Below, one piece after another: positions 32,382 through 40,907 of a DNA stretch of 64,000 nt. Position 1 is the stretch's first letter. Each line of letters opens with the position of its first letter. The notes under the pieces are model-generated. The model saw only the letters and a list, made by a program, of their open reading frames with translations, made no database searches and was not told the origin of the DNA. Origin of the DNA: Micrococcus endophyticus. Its GTDB lineage: Bacteria; Actinomycetota; Actinomycetes; Actinomycetales; Micrococcaceae. The position numbers were made by a program, and so were the translations under genes. The DNA lies in NCBI RefSeq assembly GCF_014205115.1, contig NZ_JACHMW010000001.1:2294001-2358000 (forward strand). The letters run 5' to 3'.

Positions 32382-32452
32382 CGAGCTGTCCTGCATTCGG
32401 CCGTCATGGCGCCCGGAACGGCCCGCTTTCCGGCCCTGTGCAGGACAGCTCG
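32382..32452. terminator. Palindrome with 14-bp perfect arms
   Basis: CGAGCTGTCCTGCA (32382-32395) and its exact complement (32439-32452) enclose a 43-base GC-rich loop with GGCC/GGCC folding potential. It lies 14 bases after the NUDIX stop and ends before the exporter promoter (TAGCCT at 32472-32477), so it probably ends the NUDIX transcript. Confidence 0.6.
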
Positions 32453-32483
32453 AGGTGTCCGCCGCGGCCACTAGCCTGGACCG

Positions 32484-34433
32484 GTGACATCCCTGGTGCG
32501 CATCCTGCGCTTCGCCCCCCAGCTCAACCGCCTCTATCTGGGCATCGCCGTCAGCTCCGTGCTGGCCGCCGTGCTCACCCTGGCCACCCCGTTCCTGATC
32601 GGCGCGGCCACGGACCGCATCGTCGCCGCGATCGCGGGGGAGACGACGGTGGAGGACGCCGTCGTCGCGGTGACGTGGCTGGCGGTGGCGTTCCTCGCCG
32701 TCGAGGTGACCACCACCCTCGTGGTGAGCGTGGGCGGCTACTGGGGCGACGTCATGGCCGCGCGCATGCGCACCATCCTCTCCACCCGGTACTTCGACCA
32801 GCTGCTGCACCTGCCGCAGCGGTACTTCGACACCGCCATCACCGGGCGCGTCACCAACCGCCTCAACCGCACGATCAACGAGCTCACGCAGTTCCTGCAG
32901 TTCTTCGCGAACAACGCGTTCACCATGCTCATCACCACGACGGCGGTGCTCGTCATCACCGCCTTCTACTGGTGGCCGCTCGCGATCCTGCTCGCGATCG
33001 TGTTCCCCGTGTACATGTGGCTCACGGCCAAGACCTCCGCCAAGTGGCAGGTCTGGGAGGGGGAGAAGAACATCGAGGTGGACATGGCCTCCGGGCGGTT
33101 CGCCGAGGTGGTCTCCCAGATGTCCGTGGTGCGCGCGTACAACCGGCAGGACCACGAGCTGGCCGGCTTCCGGGAGCGGTTCACGCGGACCGTCGGCATC
33201 ACCCGGAAGCAGTCCCGGTTCTGGCACGGCATGGACGCGTGGCGCCGGCTCGCCCTGAACGTGGTGTTCGGGGCCATGTACCTGATCGTGTTCGTGCGCA
33301 CGGCGCAGGGCCTGTTCTCCGTGGGGGACATGGTGATCCTCCTGCAGCTGATGAACATGGCGCGGCAGCCGATCTTCTCCATGAGCTTCCTCGTGGACTC
33401 CGCGCAGCGCGCCGTCGCCGGGTCCAAGGACTACTTCGAGGTGCTCGCCGAGGAGCGCGAGCGCGCCGGCGGCGCCGGGCCGCAGGGCCGGGGCGCGGCG
33501 GCCGTGGCGGCCGGGCAGCCCAGGGCAGACGACGACGGCGGCACGGACGTCCGCCGGGGCGGCGCGGCGCCGAGCCGGCCCGCTCAGCCGCGTGCCGACG
33601 TCGTGCCGGGGGACGGGACCGGGGGCGTGCCCGCCCAGCCGCGTGCCGACGTCGTGCCGGCCGTGCGCTTCGACGAGGTGAGCTTCGCGTACGACCCGGA
33701 CGCGTCCCGGCCCGTGCTGGACCGAGTGAGCTTCGAGATCCCGCAGGGGCAGCGGGTGGCGCTGGTGGGCGAGTCGGGCGGTGGCAAGTCGACCATCGCG
33801 CACCTGCTCATGGGGCTGTACCCGGTCACGGGCGGGCGGATCGAGGTGTTCGGGCAGGACGTGGCCGAGCTGGACCTGGCCGAGCTGCGTGAGCGGATCG
33901 CCGCCGTGTTCCAGGAGCCGAGCCTGTTCTCCGGGACGGTGCGCGAGAACATCGCCTACGCGGACCCGGCGGCCTCGGACGAGCGGGTGCGGGCCGCCGC
34001 CGAGGCCGCGTACGCGCACCGGTTCGTGGAGGCGTTCGACGACGGCTACGAACAGGTGATCGGCGAGCGCGGGCTGCGGCTCTCCGGCGGCCAGAAGCAG
34101 CGGATCGCCGTGGCGCGGGCCGTGCTGAAGGACGCGCCGATCCTCGTGCTGGACGAGGCGACCTCCGCCCTGGACACGAAGTCCGAACGGCTCGTGCAGG
34201 CGGCCCTCGAGGACCTCATGGTGGGGCGGTCGAGCCTGATCGTGGCGCACCGGCTGAGTACCATCGCGTCCGTGGACCGGATCGTCACGCTGCGCGGCGG
34301 GCGGGTGCAGGAGGTCGGCACGCCGGCCGAGCTCGCCGAGTCCGGCGGCATCTACGCGCAGCTGCTGCGACTGCAGAAGGCCGGCACCAAGGAGGCCCGG
34401 AAGATGCTCAAGGAGTACGGCCTCAGCGGGTGA
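32484..34433 (+). CDS. ABC exporter, fused membrane and ATPase domains
   Basis: A 649-residue half-transporter. Six membrane segments span about 15-310 (ABC_membrane domain, with LPQRYFDTAITGRVTNRLNRTINEL and SFLVDSAQRAVAGSKDYFEVL). The ATPase domain (about 390-640) has Walker A GESGGGKST, Q-loop VFQEPSLF, signature LRLSGGQKQRIAVARAVLKDAPILVLDEATSALD and H-loop VAHRLSTIASVDR. The linker (about 325-392) is unusually long and contains three AQPRAD-like repeats. Works as a homodimer or with a partner; substrate unknown. GTG 32484 is six bases after a TAGCCT -10, so leaderless. Confidence 0.93.
   Translation: MTSLVRILRFAPQLNRLYLGIAVSSVLAAVLTLATPFLIGAATDRIVAAIAGETTVEDAVVAVTWLAVAFLAVEVTTTLVVSVGGYWGDVMAARMRTILSTRYFDQLLHLPQRYFDTAITGRVTNRLNRTINELTQFLQFFANNAFTMLITTTAVLVITAFYWWPLAILLAIVFPVYMWLTAKTSAKWQVWEGEKNIEVDMASGRFAEVVSQMSVVRAYNRQDHELAGFRERFTRTVGITRKQSRFWHGMDAWRRLALNVVFGAMYLIVFVRTAQGLFSVGDMVILLQLMNMARQPIFSMSFLVDSAQRAVAGSKDYFEVLAEERERAGGAGPQGRGAAAVAAGQPRADDDGGTDVRRGGAAPSRPAQPRADVVPGDGTGGVPAQPRADVVPAVRFDEVSFAYDPDASRPVLDRVSFEIPQGQRVALVGESGGGKSTIAHLLMGLYPVTGGRIEVFGQDVAELDLAELRERIAAVFQEPSLFSGTVRENIAYADPAASDERVRAAAEAAYAHRFVEAFDDGYEQVIGERGLRLSGGQKQRIAVARAVLKDAPILVLDEATSALDTKSERLVQAALEDLMVGRSSLIVAHRLSTIASVDRIVTLRGGRVQEVGTPAELAESGGIYAQLLRLQKAGTKEARKMLKEYGLSG
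33585..33659 (+). repeat. 24-bp direct repeat in the exporter linker
   Basis: 33585-33608 and 33636-33659 are identical 24-base sequences that encode QPRADVVP twice. A degenerate third copy encodes GQPRADDD about 65 bases earlier. All lie between the membrane and ATPase domains. Confidence 0.85.
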
Positions 34434-34456
34434 CCCCTGCCCTCTCCGCTTCGAGG

Positions 34457-34517
34457 AGATTCGGGTGACTTGTCGGAGGTGAAAGGGCCGCACACCCCCG
34501 AGAAGTCACCCGAATCT
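34457..34517. repeat. Family 1 palindrome, copy 1
   Basis: Arms start AGATTCGGGTGACTTGTCGG and end with the near-complement CCGAATCT, enclosing an AAAGGGCC loop. It lies between the convergent exporter and methyltransferase genes. The shared core of the family is GGG(T/C)GACTTGTCGG(G/A)GGT. Confidence 0.85.
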
Positions 34518-34535
34518 GCGCGGGGCGGGTGCGGC

Positions 34536-35255
34536 TCAGCCCCGGGGCCGCCACACGTGCAGCAGGTACCCGTAGGTCAGCGACGTCGCCTCGGGGTGGG
34601 CCGCCAGCCACTCCTCGGCCAGGTCCGCGGGCAACTCGAGCCGCAGGACGGCCTCGAGGTCGGCTCGCGTGTCGAACGTCCACGAGCTCATGACCTCGCG
34701 GGTCTCCGCGCCCACGTCGGCCCACCACCGGCGGGCGTACGTGTCCTGCCCCTGGTCCGCAGCGGCGTCGCTGCGGACCAGCAGCTCGGCGAACTCGCCG
34801 CGCTCGGTGTCGTTGTCGATCACCACGAGCGCCCCGTCCGGGCGCAGCACCCGGGCGACCTCCTCGAGCCCCGGGCGGACGTCCCACCGCGGGTGCGGGA
34901 AGAAGTAGGCGAACCGGGCGTGCACGACGTCGACGCTCGCCTCCGCCAGCGGGATCCGCTCCGCCGACCCACGTCGGACGCGCGCGTCGCCGGGACGGGC
35001 CCGGGCGGCGTCGAGGAGACGGGTGTCCGGCTCGACGGCGATCACCTCCGCCGCGTCCGCGTAGCGGGGCAGCCAGAACCCCGTGCCCGCGCCGAGGTCG
35101 AGCAGGGTGCGACCCACCCACGGCGCGGCCTCCTGGAGGGCGGCCCAGAGGGTGCCCTCGCGGTCGAGGGCGGCGTTCTCGACCTCGTACACGGCCGGGT
35201 CCCCGCCCTGGTTGGAGGCGGGGACGAAGTCGGGGAGCTCGGGCGTGGCGGTCAT
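34536..35255 (-). CDS. Class I SAM-dependent methyltransferase
   Basis: A 239-residue protein. TLLDLGAGTGFWLPRYA is SAM motif I, VIAVEPDTRLLDAAR motif II, and VDVVHARFAYFFPHPRWDVRPGLEEVARVLRPDGALVVIDND the later conserved stretch of the Methyltransf_11 group. The C-terminal half is tryptophan-rich (SSWTF, AEEWLAAHPE, LLHVWRPRG). Substrate unknown. ATG 35255 lies seven bases after CAGACT (35263-35268), so the mRNA is probably leaderless. It is a single gene bounded by palindromes on both sides. Confidence 0.85.
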   Translation of the reverse strand: MTATPELPDFVPASNQGGDPAVYEVENAALDREGTLWAALQEAAPWVGRTLLDLGAGTGFWLPRYADAAEVIAVEPDTRLLDAARARPGDARVRRGSAERIPLAEASVDVVHARFAYFFPHPRWDVRPGLEEVARVLRPDGALVVIDNDTERGEFAELLVRSDAAADQGQDTYARRWWADVGAETREVMSSWTFDTRADLEAVLRLELPADLAEEWLAAHPEATSLTYGYLLHVWRPRG

Positions 35256-35297
35256 CCCCGGGAGTCTGCCATCCGGGCGCCGTCCCCACGCGGAGAT

Positions 35298-35351
35298 TCG
35301 GGCGACTTGTCGGGGGTGGAAGCGCCTTCCACCCCCGACAAGTCACCCGAA
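35298..35351. repeat. Family 1 palindrome, copy 2
   Basis: TTCGGGCGACTTGTCGGGGG and its near-perfect complement (one mismatch, C/T in the arm, plus one extra C near the loop) form a stem of about 25 bases with almost no loop. It lies between the methyltransferase start and the NatB-like stop. Confidence 0.85.
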
Positions 35352-35384
35352 ACGCCACGGGCCGTGGGGTCAGCTCAGCTCGGC

Positions 35385-36587
35385 TCAGCCGCGCTGCAGC
35401 GCCTGGCGCCAGGTCAGCGCCTTGCCGGTGCGCAGGATGGAGCGCTCATAGATGGCGGCGGCCAGCCAGATGGCCAGGGCGGTCGAGACCACGAGGATGC
35501 CCAAGGCCAGGACGTGCTCCCACATCTGCCCCTGCTGGAGGTAGATGCGCAGCGGCACGGCCACCGGCGCGGAGAACGGGATGAAGCTCATGAGCCGCAG
35601 GGCGTCGGGGTTGTCGTTGAAGAAGATCACCCCGAAGTACGGGAGCATGATCATCAGCATCACCGGCATGGACGTGGAGCCGATGTCCTCCTGCCGGGAG
35701 ACCATGGACGCCGCCGCCGCGTACAGCGCCGCGATCATCACGAAACCGATGCTGAACAACAGCACGAACCACAGGATCGGCACGCCGAGCCCGTCCAGGG
35801 GCAGCACGTCGCCGTTGATCTGCAGCCCCAGCAGCAGCGCGCCGGCGATCAGCGCGACCTGCAGGATCGCCATCGCCGCGTTGCCGAGCACCTTGCCGGC
35901 CATCATGGCGCGGGCGGGCACCGCGGCGAGCAGGATCTCCACGATCCGCGACTGCTTTTCCTCGATCACGGACACGGCGATCTGCTGGCCGAACGTGAGC
36001 GCGGCCATGAAGAACACCAGCCCGAAGCCGAAGGCGATGAAGTACCGCAGCATCGGGTTCGGCGCGCTCGGGTCCAGCAGCTCGACGGCGGGGCTCACCG
36101 ACAGCGCCTGCACGAGAGACGTGGGCACGTCCGTCATGGCGAGCACCTCGAGCCCGCCCGGGGCGTCGGCGCTGGGCAGCACGGCGGCCTCCACGTCCCC
36201 GCGCTCGACGGCGGCCCGCGCCTCCTCGGCCGAGCCGAGGGTCCGCGCGTCGTAGTCCTCGCCGAGGGCGGCGACGGCGGGCGCGGTCTGCTCGACGACG
36301 CCCACCGACGTGCCGTCCCCGGCGAACAGGTCACCCAGGCGGGGCACGAGCAGGGTCGCGGCCAGGGCGGCGGCGACCAGGAGCAGCGTGGTGATGATGA
36401 ACGGCTTGGAGGTGCCCTTCACCTTCATCTCGCGGGCGGCCACCGTGCCGACGGCGGTCCAGAACGGGGTGCGGCGCGGCTCAGTGCGGCGCGGCTCCGG
36501 TCGGCCCGGCCCGGCGGTGCCCGGGGCGACGGCGGCGCCCCCGGGCCGGCTGTCGGCAGTGGTGGGGTGCGTGGATGCGGTGCTCAT
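35385..36587 (-). CDS. ABC-2 type permease, NatB/YhaP-like
   Basis: A 400-residue membrane protein. After a 45-residue proline-rich start comes one membrane segment (FIITTLLLVAAALAATLLVP), a 130-residue outer domain (VGVVEQTAPAVAALGEDY and ERGDVEAAVLPSADAPG), then five to six segments with GLVFFMAALTFGQQIAVSVIEEKQSRIVEILLAAVPARAMMAGKVLG, the NatB/ABC-2 signature. The family exports sodium or acts in antibiotic and stress resistance. The ATG 36587 overlaps the stop of the ATPase gene (ATGA). The adjacent NarL-type two-component system probably controls it. Confidence 0.88.
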   Translation of the reverse strand: MSTASTHPTTADSRPGGAAVAPGTAGPGRPEPRRTEPRRTPFWTAVGTVAAREMKVKGTSKPFIITTLLLVAAALAATLLVPRLGDLFAGDGTSVGVVEQTAPAVAALGEDYDARTLGSAEEARAAVERGDVEAAVLPSADAPGGLEVLAMTDVPTSLVQALSVSPAVELLDPSAPNPMLRYFIAFGFGLVFFMAALTFGQQIAVSVIEEKQSRIVEILLAAVPARAMMAGKVLGNAAMAILQVALIAGALLLGLQINGDVLPLDGLGVPILWFVLLFSIGFVMIAALYAAAASMVSRQEDIGSTSMPVMLMIMLPYFGVIFFNDNPDALRLMSFIPFSAPVAVPLRIYLQQGQMWEHVLALGILVVSTALAIWLAAAIYERSILRTGKALTWRQALQRG

Positions 36588-37468
36588 CGGGTGACCTCCG
36601 TGAAGATCTCGTGCAGGGAGCGGGTGACGGGACCGAAGCGGTGCACCGGCCCGCGGGCGGCGGCGTCGGCGAGGACGCGCTGGGCGGCCTGGGGGGTGTC
36701 GGCGCGGAAGCGGGCGCGTCCGCCGTCGAAGTGGAGGACCTCGATCCCGGGCAGGCCGCGCACCCAGCCGGTGTCGGCGTCGGCGTGCAGCTCCCACTCC
36801 GGTTCGGCGTGGGCGGCGAGCAGCTCGTCCCGGGTGCCGGAGGCGCGGACGCGGCCGCCGGCGAGGATGACGAGCTCGTCGCAGAGGCGCTCGACGAGGT
36901 CCAGCTGGTGCGAGGAGAACAGCACGGGGACGCCGGTGTCCGCGGTCTCGCGGAGCACCTGGAGGGTGGTCTCCACGGCGTTCGGGTCGAGGCCGGAGAA
37001 TGGCTCGTCGAGGACGAGGGCCACGGGGTCGTGGACGAGGGCGGCGGCGATCTGCGCGCGCTGCTGGTTGCCGAGGGAGAGCTCCTCGAGGCGGCTGCCG
37101 GCGCGGTCCCCGAGGTTCAGCCGCTCGAGCAGCTCCAGGGCGCGGGCCTTCGCGTCGGCCCCGCGCATGTGGTGCAGCCGGCCGAGGTAGACGAGCTGGT
37201 CCAGCACGCTCATCTTCGGGTAGAGGCCGCGCTCCTCCGGCATGTAGCCGATGCCCGCGCGGTAGTCGCGGGTGATGGGGGCGCCGTCCACCTCGATGCG
37301 GCCGGAGTCGGCGTCCAGGACCCCGAGCAGGATGCGCATGGTGGTGGTCTTGCCGGCCCCGTTGCCGCCCACGAAGCCGGTCATCAGGCCCGGACGGATG
37401 CTGAAGGTCAGGTCCTGCAGCACGGGGGTGGACCCGAAGGACTTGCTCACCTCGTTCACTGTGATCAT
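36584..37468 (-). CDS. ABC transporter ATPase, NatA/YhaQ-like
   Basis: A 294-residue ATPase with a C-terminal DUF4162-like domain. Walker A is GGNGAGKTT, the Q-loop region is GYMPEERGLYPKMSVLDQLVYLGRLHHM (typical of YhaQ), the signature is SLGNQQRAQIAAALVHDP, Walker B is ALVLDEPFSGLDP, and the H-loop is LFSSHQLDLVERLCD. It drives the permease encoded downstream. TAGGCT (37475-37480) six bases before ATG 37468 indicates a leaderless message for the pair. Confidence 0.92.
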   Translation of the reverse strand: MITVNEVSKSFGSTPVLQDLTFSIRPGLMTGFVGGNGAGKTTTMRILLGVLDADSGRIEVDGAPITRDYRAGIGYMPEERGLYPKMSVLDQLVYLGRLHHMRGADAKARALELLERLNLGDRAGSRLEELSLGNQQRAQIAAALVHDPVALVLDEPFSGLDPNAVETTLQVLRETADTGVPVLFSSHQLDLVERLCDELVILAGGRVRASGTRDELLAAHAEPEWELHADADTGWVRGLPGIEVLHFDGGRARFRADTPQAAQRVLADAAARGPVHRFGPVTRSLHEIFTEVTR

Positions 37469-37566
37469 GGCCTCAGCCTAGGAATCGGCCCGGGCGGGGC
37501 GCCTCCACCGTGCGGGGGAGATCCACGGCTCCGCCCGGGGGAGGAGGGGGTGCCGAGACCTGGCGT

Positions 37567-37621
37567 TTGGGGCGACTTGTCGGGGGTCCGGGGCGCTTTC
37601 ACCCCCGACAAGTCACCCCAA
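37567..37621. repeat. Family 1 palindrome, copy 3
   Basis: TTGGGGCGACTTGTCGGGGG at 37567 pairs with ACCCCCGACAAGTCACCCCA ending at 37621, one mismatch, around a 13-base loop. It sits 55 bases after the response regulator stop, upstream of the NatA promoter. Confidence 0.85.
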
Positions 37622-37676
37622 TCTCCTGGGGGCTGGGGGCTGGGGGTGGGGGTGGGGTTGGAGGAGGCGCCCGGGC

Positions 37677-38390
37677 TCAGCCGGCCACGCCGTGCTCGAA
37701 CGCCCAGATCACCGCGTGCACCCGGTCCCGGGCGCCGAGCTTCATCAGCACGTTGGACACGTGGGTCTTCACGGTCGACTCGCCCACGAACAGCTGCCCC
37801 GCGATCTCCCCGTTGGAGAGCCCGCGCGCCATCAGCGTGAGGATCTCCGCCTCGCGGCCGGTCAGCCCCGCCTTCCCGACGGCGTCGCTCGCCTCCGCCT
37901 CCCCGGGCGCGGCGCCGTCGTCCCGGGTCTGCCCGCCGTCGGCCGGGCCGTCCGCGCCCTCCGGCGCGGCCGGGGCCATCCGCCGCAGCACGCGCCGGGT
38001 GACCTGGGGGTCGAGGAGGGCGTCGCCGCGGCCGAGGACGCGGACGGCGTCGATGAGGTGCTCGGCCTCCGCGGACTTGAGCAGGAAGCCCGAGGCGCCG
38101 GCCTCGAGGGTCTCGAAGAGGAAGTCGTCCCGGTCGAAGGTGGTGAGGATGAGGACGGCGGCCCGTGTGCCGGCCTCGGCCAGGGCGCGCGTGGCCTCGA
38201 TGCCGTCCATGTGCGGCATCTGCACGTCCATGCAGATCACGTCCGGGTCTAGGGCGGCGGCGCGCTCGAGGCATTCGGCGCCGTCGCCGGCCTCGCCGAC
38301 CACCTCGATGTCGTCCTGGCTCTGCAGGATGGCGGCGAAGCCGAACCGGATCAGCGGCTGGTCGTCCACCAGGAGCACGCGGGTGGTCAT
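37677..38390 (-). CDS. NarL/DesR-type response regulator
   Basis: A 237-residue regulator. Receiver domain 1-120 with phospho-acceptor Asp55 (ICMDVQMPHMDG) and the switch residues in LILTTFDRDD and SGFLLKSA; LuxR-type HTH at about 172-232 (LTGREAEILTLMARGLSNGEIAGQLFVGESTVKTHVSNVLMKL). A 30-residue alanine/glycine-rich linker (about 138-170) is longer than usual. Its stop is followed by a family 1 palindrome and its start overlaps the kinase stop by four bases. Confidence 0.92.
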   Translation of the reverse strand: MTTRVLLVDDQPLIRFGFAAILQSQDDIEVVGEAGDGAECLERAAALDPDVICMDVQMPHMDGIEATRALAEAGTRAAVLILTTFDRDDFLFETLEAGASGFLLKSAEAEHLIDAVRVLGRGDALLDPQVTRRVLRRMAPAAPEGADGPADGGQTRDDGAAPGEAEASDAVGKAGLTGREAEILTLMARGLSNGEIAGQLFVGESTVKTHVSNVLMKLGARDRVHAVIWAFEHGVAG

Positions 38391-39814
38391 CGGGTCGCCT
38401 CCGTGGTCGGGTCCGGCATGGTCTCGGGCTGCACGGTCTCGTCCGGCGCGGGTGCAGGCTCATCCGGCGCATCCCACGCGGCGTCCTCGCCCGGCTCCGG
38501 CAGCGTGGGCACGCTCGCGCGCACGAGCCAGCCGCCGCCGGGCTTCGGGCCGCACCGCACGGTGCCGCCCACCGAGGCCATCCGCTCCGCCATGCCGACC
38601 AGCCCCAGCCCGGTCCCGGCCGGGACGGCGCCGCCGGCGCCCCCGGGAGACCGCTCGGAGCCGGCCTCGGCGTCGGGACGGGCCCGGCCGTCGTCGCTGA
38701 CCTCCAGCTCGACGCGCTCCGGCTCGGTCCGTAGCCGCACCTCGACGGCGGCGCGCGGACCCGCGTGCCGGCGCGCGTTGGTCAGGCTCTCCTGCGCCAC
38801 GCGGTACAGGGCGAGCTCGGCGGGCGCGCCCAGCCGCGGCTCGGGCCCGACGCGGGTGAGGCGGGCGTCGGTGCCGAGGCGCACGGCCTGGGCCACGAGG
38901 TCCTCGAGGTCGGCCAGCCGCGGCAGGGAGTCGGGGGCGGCGTCGGCGTCGCGGAGGGTGTGCACCATGGTCTTCAGCTCGGCCACGGCCTCGCGCGCCG
39001 AGGACTCGATGCCGCGCAGGTGCCCGGCCGCGGCCTCCGGGTCGCGGTCCAGGGTGAGGCGGGCCGCGCCGGCCTGCACGCCCATGGCGGTCACGTGGTG
39101 GGCGACGACGTCGTGCAGCTCCCGGGCGATCCGCAGCCGCTCGAGGCTCACCTCCTGGGCCGCGATGCGGGCCTGCTGGGCGCGGATCTCCGCGTGCGCG
39201 GCCTCGAGCCGCTGCCGCCGGATCGCCTCGCGCCAGGCGCGGTCGCCGAAGATCCACGCGCCGGAGAAGTAGGCGAGGTTCACCAGGAACTGGATGGCCG
39301 CGACCGCCGCGTACGCGTTGACGCCGCGCTCGCCGACCTCGGGGTCCGTGAACCCGTCCACGGTGACCCAGCCGAGCCACACGGCCATGGCCGCGGCGAC
39401 GGCGGTCCGGGACCACAGCGCCCGGCGCCGGTCCGGGCACCACGCGCCCACCGAATAGAACCCGAGGAAGAGCACCACCTGGGAGGCGTACAGCTCGATC
39501 CCCACCCACGAGGCGAGCGCGATGTACAGCACCGAGATGGTCAGCATGACGGTCACGGGGAAGCGGCGGCGCCAGGCCAGCGGGAGCGCGAGGACGGCCG
39601 CGCCGAGGGCCACCCAGCCGACGCCGTGCCTCCACGGCATCTCGCTGATGAAGTCCGAGAGGTAGGCCAGCTCGACGCCGGCCACGGCGAGGACGGCGGC
39701 CGTGATCGCGTCCGCGCGTCGCCAGCCGGGGCCCAGGGCGCGGGCGTGAGGGGCGGGCGCGGGGGTGCCGGCCGTCGCGACAGGCGCGGGGGACGCGGGT
39801 GCGGGGGCGGACAT
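38387..39814 (-). CDS. DesK/NarX-type sensor histidine kinase
   Basis: A 475-residue membrane kinase. Five or six hydrophobic segments lie between 36 and 190 with no large outer domain. The HisKA_3 region has LRIARELHDVVAHHVTAMGVQAGA with His234; the ATPase domain has VAQESLTNARRHAG and GTGLGLVGMAERMASVGG. The tail is rich in proline, glutamate and threonine. ATG 39814 lies seven bases after TAGGGT (39822-39827); a GTG at 39823 would fall inside that -10 element, so the ATG is preferred. The NatAB-like genes downstream are the likely target. Confidence 0.91.
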   Translation of the reverse strand: MSAPAPASPAPVATAGTPAPAPHARALGPGWRRADAITAAVLAVAGVELAYLSDFISEMPWRHGVGWVALGAAVLALPLAWRRRFPVTVMLTISVLYIALASWVGIELYASQVVLFLGFYSVGAWCPDRRRALWSRTAVAAAMAVWLGWVTVDGFTDPEVGERGVNAYAAVAAIQFLVNLAYFSGAWIFGDRAWREAIRRQRLEAAHAEIRAQQARIAAQEVSLERLRIARELHDVVAHHVTAMGVQAGAARLTLDRDPEAAAGHLRGIESSAREAVAELKTMVHTLRDADAAPDSLPRLADLEDLVAQAVRLGTDARLTRVGPEPRLGAPAELALYRVAQESLTNARRHAGPRAAVEVRLRTEPERVELEVSDDGRARPDAEAGSERSPGGAGGAVPAGTGLGLVGMAERMASVGGTVRCGPKPGGGWLVRASVPTLPEPGEDAAWDAPDEPAPAPDETVQPETMPDPTTEATR

Positions 39815-39899
39815 GCGCCTCACCCTAGCGAGGGGGTCGGACGGGGCGCCTCCCCCGCGAGGAGGAGACGGGATGGCGGGAACGAGAAGGCGGGGCGCG

Positions 39900-39960
39900 A
39901 GATTCGGGTGACGTGTCGGGGGTCAAAGGCCCCTGCACCCCCGAAAAGTCACCCGAATCT
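39900..39960. repeat. Family 1 palindrome, copy 4
   Basis: AGATTCGGGTGACGTGTCGG starts the left arm and ACCCGAATCT ends the right one; two mismatches in 25 pairs (GACG/AAAG). It lies between the kinase start (39814) and the VOC gene stop (39978). Confidence 0.85.
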
Positions 39961-39977
39961 CCCGGAGGCGCGCCCGC

Positions 39978-40835
39978 TCACTCCTGCCCGGGCAGCGCCT
40001 CGTTGATCTGGAACGTCGCGCCTGCGGGGTCCTGCACGGTGGTGACCCGGCCGAACGGCGAGTCCTGCGGGCCGTCCAGCACCTTCCCGCCGTGCTCGCG
40101 GATCACCTCGAGCGCGCGGTCGGTGTCCTCCACGGCGATGTACATCCGCCAGTAGCCCACGGCGTTCGCGGGCAGCCACTGGGTGGCGTCGCACAGCCCC
40201 GCGGTCGCGCCCTCGCCCGGGTGGTCGGTCGCGTAGCGGGGGCCGTCCTGGGCCGCGTCCTCGGCGTCCGCGGCGGCGTGCCCGTCCTCCGGGGCGCCGT
40301 CGTCGCCCATGAGCGTGGGCTGCCAGCCGGCCACGGCCCGGTAGAACTCCACGGCCTCGTCGAAGCGCGTGGACAGCAGCTCGAACCACACGGACGTGCC
40401 GGGGGTCAGGGGGAGGTCGTGGCCCGCGAACGTGTCGCCCTGCCAGAAGCCGACCGCCTCGCCGCCGGGCCCGGCGACCATCGCCATGGTCCCGAGGTCG
40501 CCCACGGGCATGGCGTCGACGAGCACCGTGCCGCCGTGCTCGCGGACCGCGGCGAGGGTGGCGGCCATGTCCTCGGTGCGCAGGTACACGGTCCACGCGG
40601 CGGGGGCGGGGGCCTCGCCGGTCATGGCGGTCATCTGGTCGGCGTCCATGGCGCCGCCCACGGACGCGCCGTCCTTGGTGATCATGCGGTAGTGGCCAGA
40701 CTCCTCGCCGGAGTCCGTGAAGGTCCACCCGAACAGGGCCTCGTAGAAGGCCTGCTGGGCGGCGAAGTCGGTGGCGGAGTAGTCGATCCAGGCGGGGGAA
40801 CCGGCCCGGGCGGGGGTGGCGATGTGCTCGCTCAT
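39978..40835 (-). CDS. VOC-family protein, two glyoxalase-like domains
   Basis: A 285-residue protein of two vicinal-oxygen-chelate modules, about 12-130 and 140-283. PAWIDYSATDFAAQQAFYEALFGWTF opens the first and TSVWFELLSTRFDEAVEFYRAVAGWQP the second; both end in the usual DPAGATF or GPGGEAVGFWQ type strand. This matches the Cfp30B/27-kDa antigen group, of uncertain function. A 30-residue acidic alanine-rich insert lies in the second module. ATG 40835 lies seven bases after TACGCT, so the gene is probably leaderless. Confidence 0.87.
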   Translation of the reverse strand: MSEHIATPARAGSPAWIDYSATDFAAQQAFYEALFGWTFTDSGEESGHYRMITKDGASVGGAMDADQMTAMTGEAPAPAAWTVYLRTEDMAATLAAVREHGGTVLVDAMPVGDLGTMAMVAGPGGEAVGFWQGDTFAGHDLPLTPGTSVWFELLSTRFDEAVEFYRAVAGWQPTLMGDDGAPEDGHAAADAEDAAQDGPRYATDHPGEGATAGLCDATQWLPANAVGYWRMYIAVEDTDRALEVIREHGGKVLDGPQDSPFGRVTTVQDPAGATFQINEALPGQE

Positions 40836-40907
40836 GCGGCTCAGCGTAGGCCCGGGAGTGGGCGCCGTCACCGGTCGGGGCGTGTCGCGCGTGGGATCCT
40901 GGGAGGC

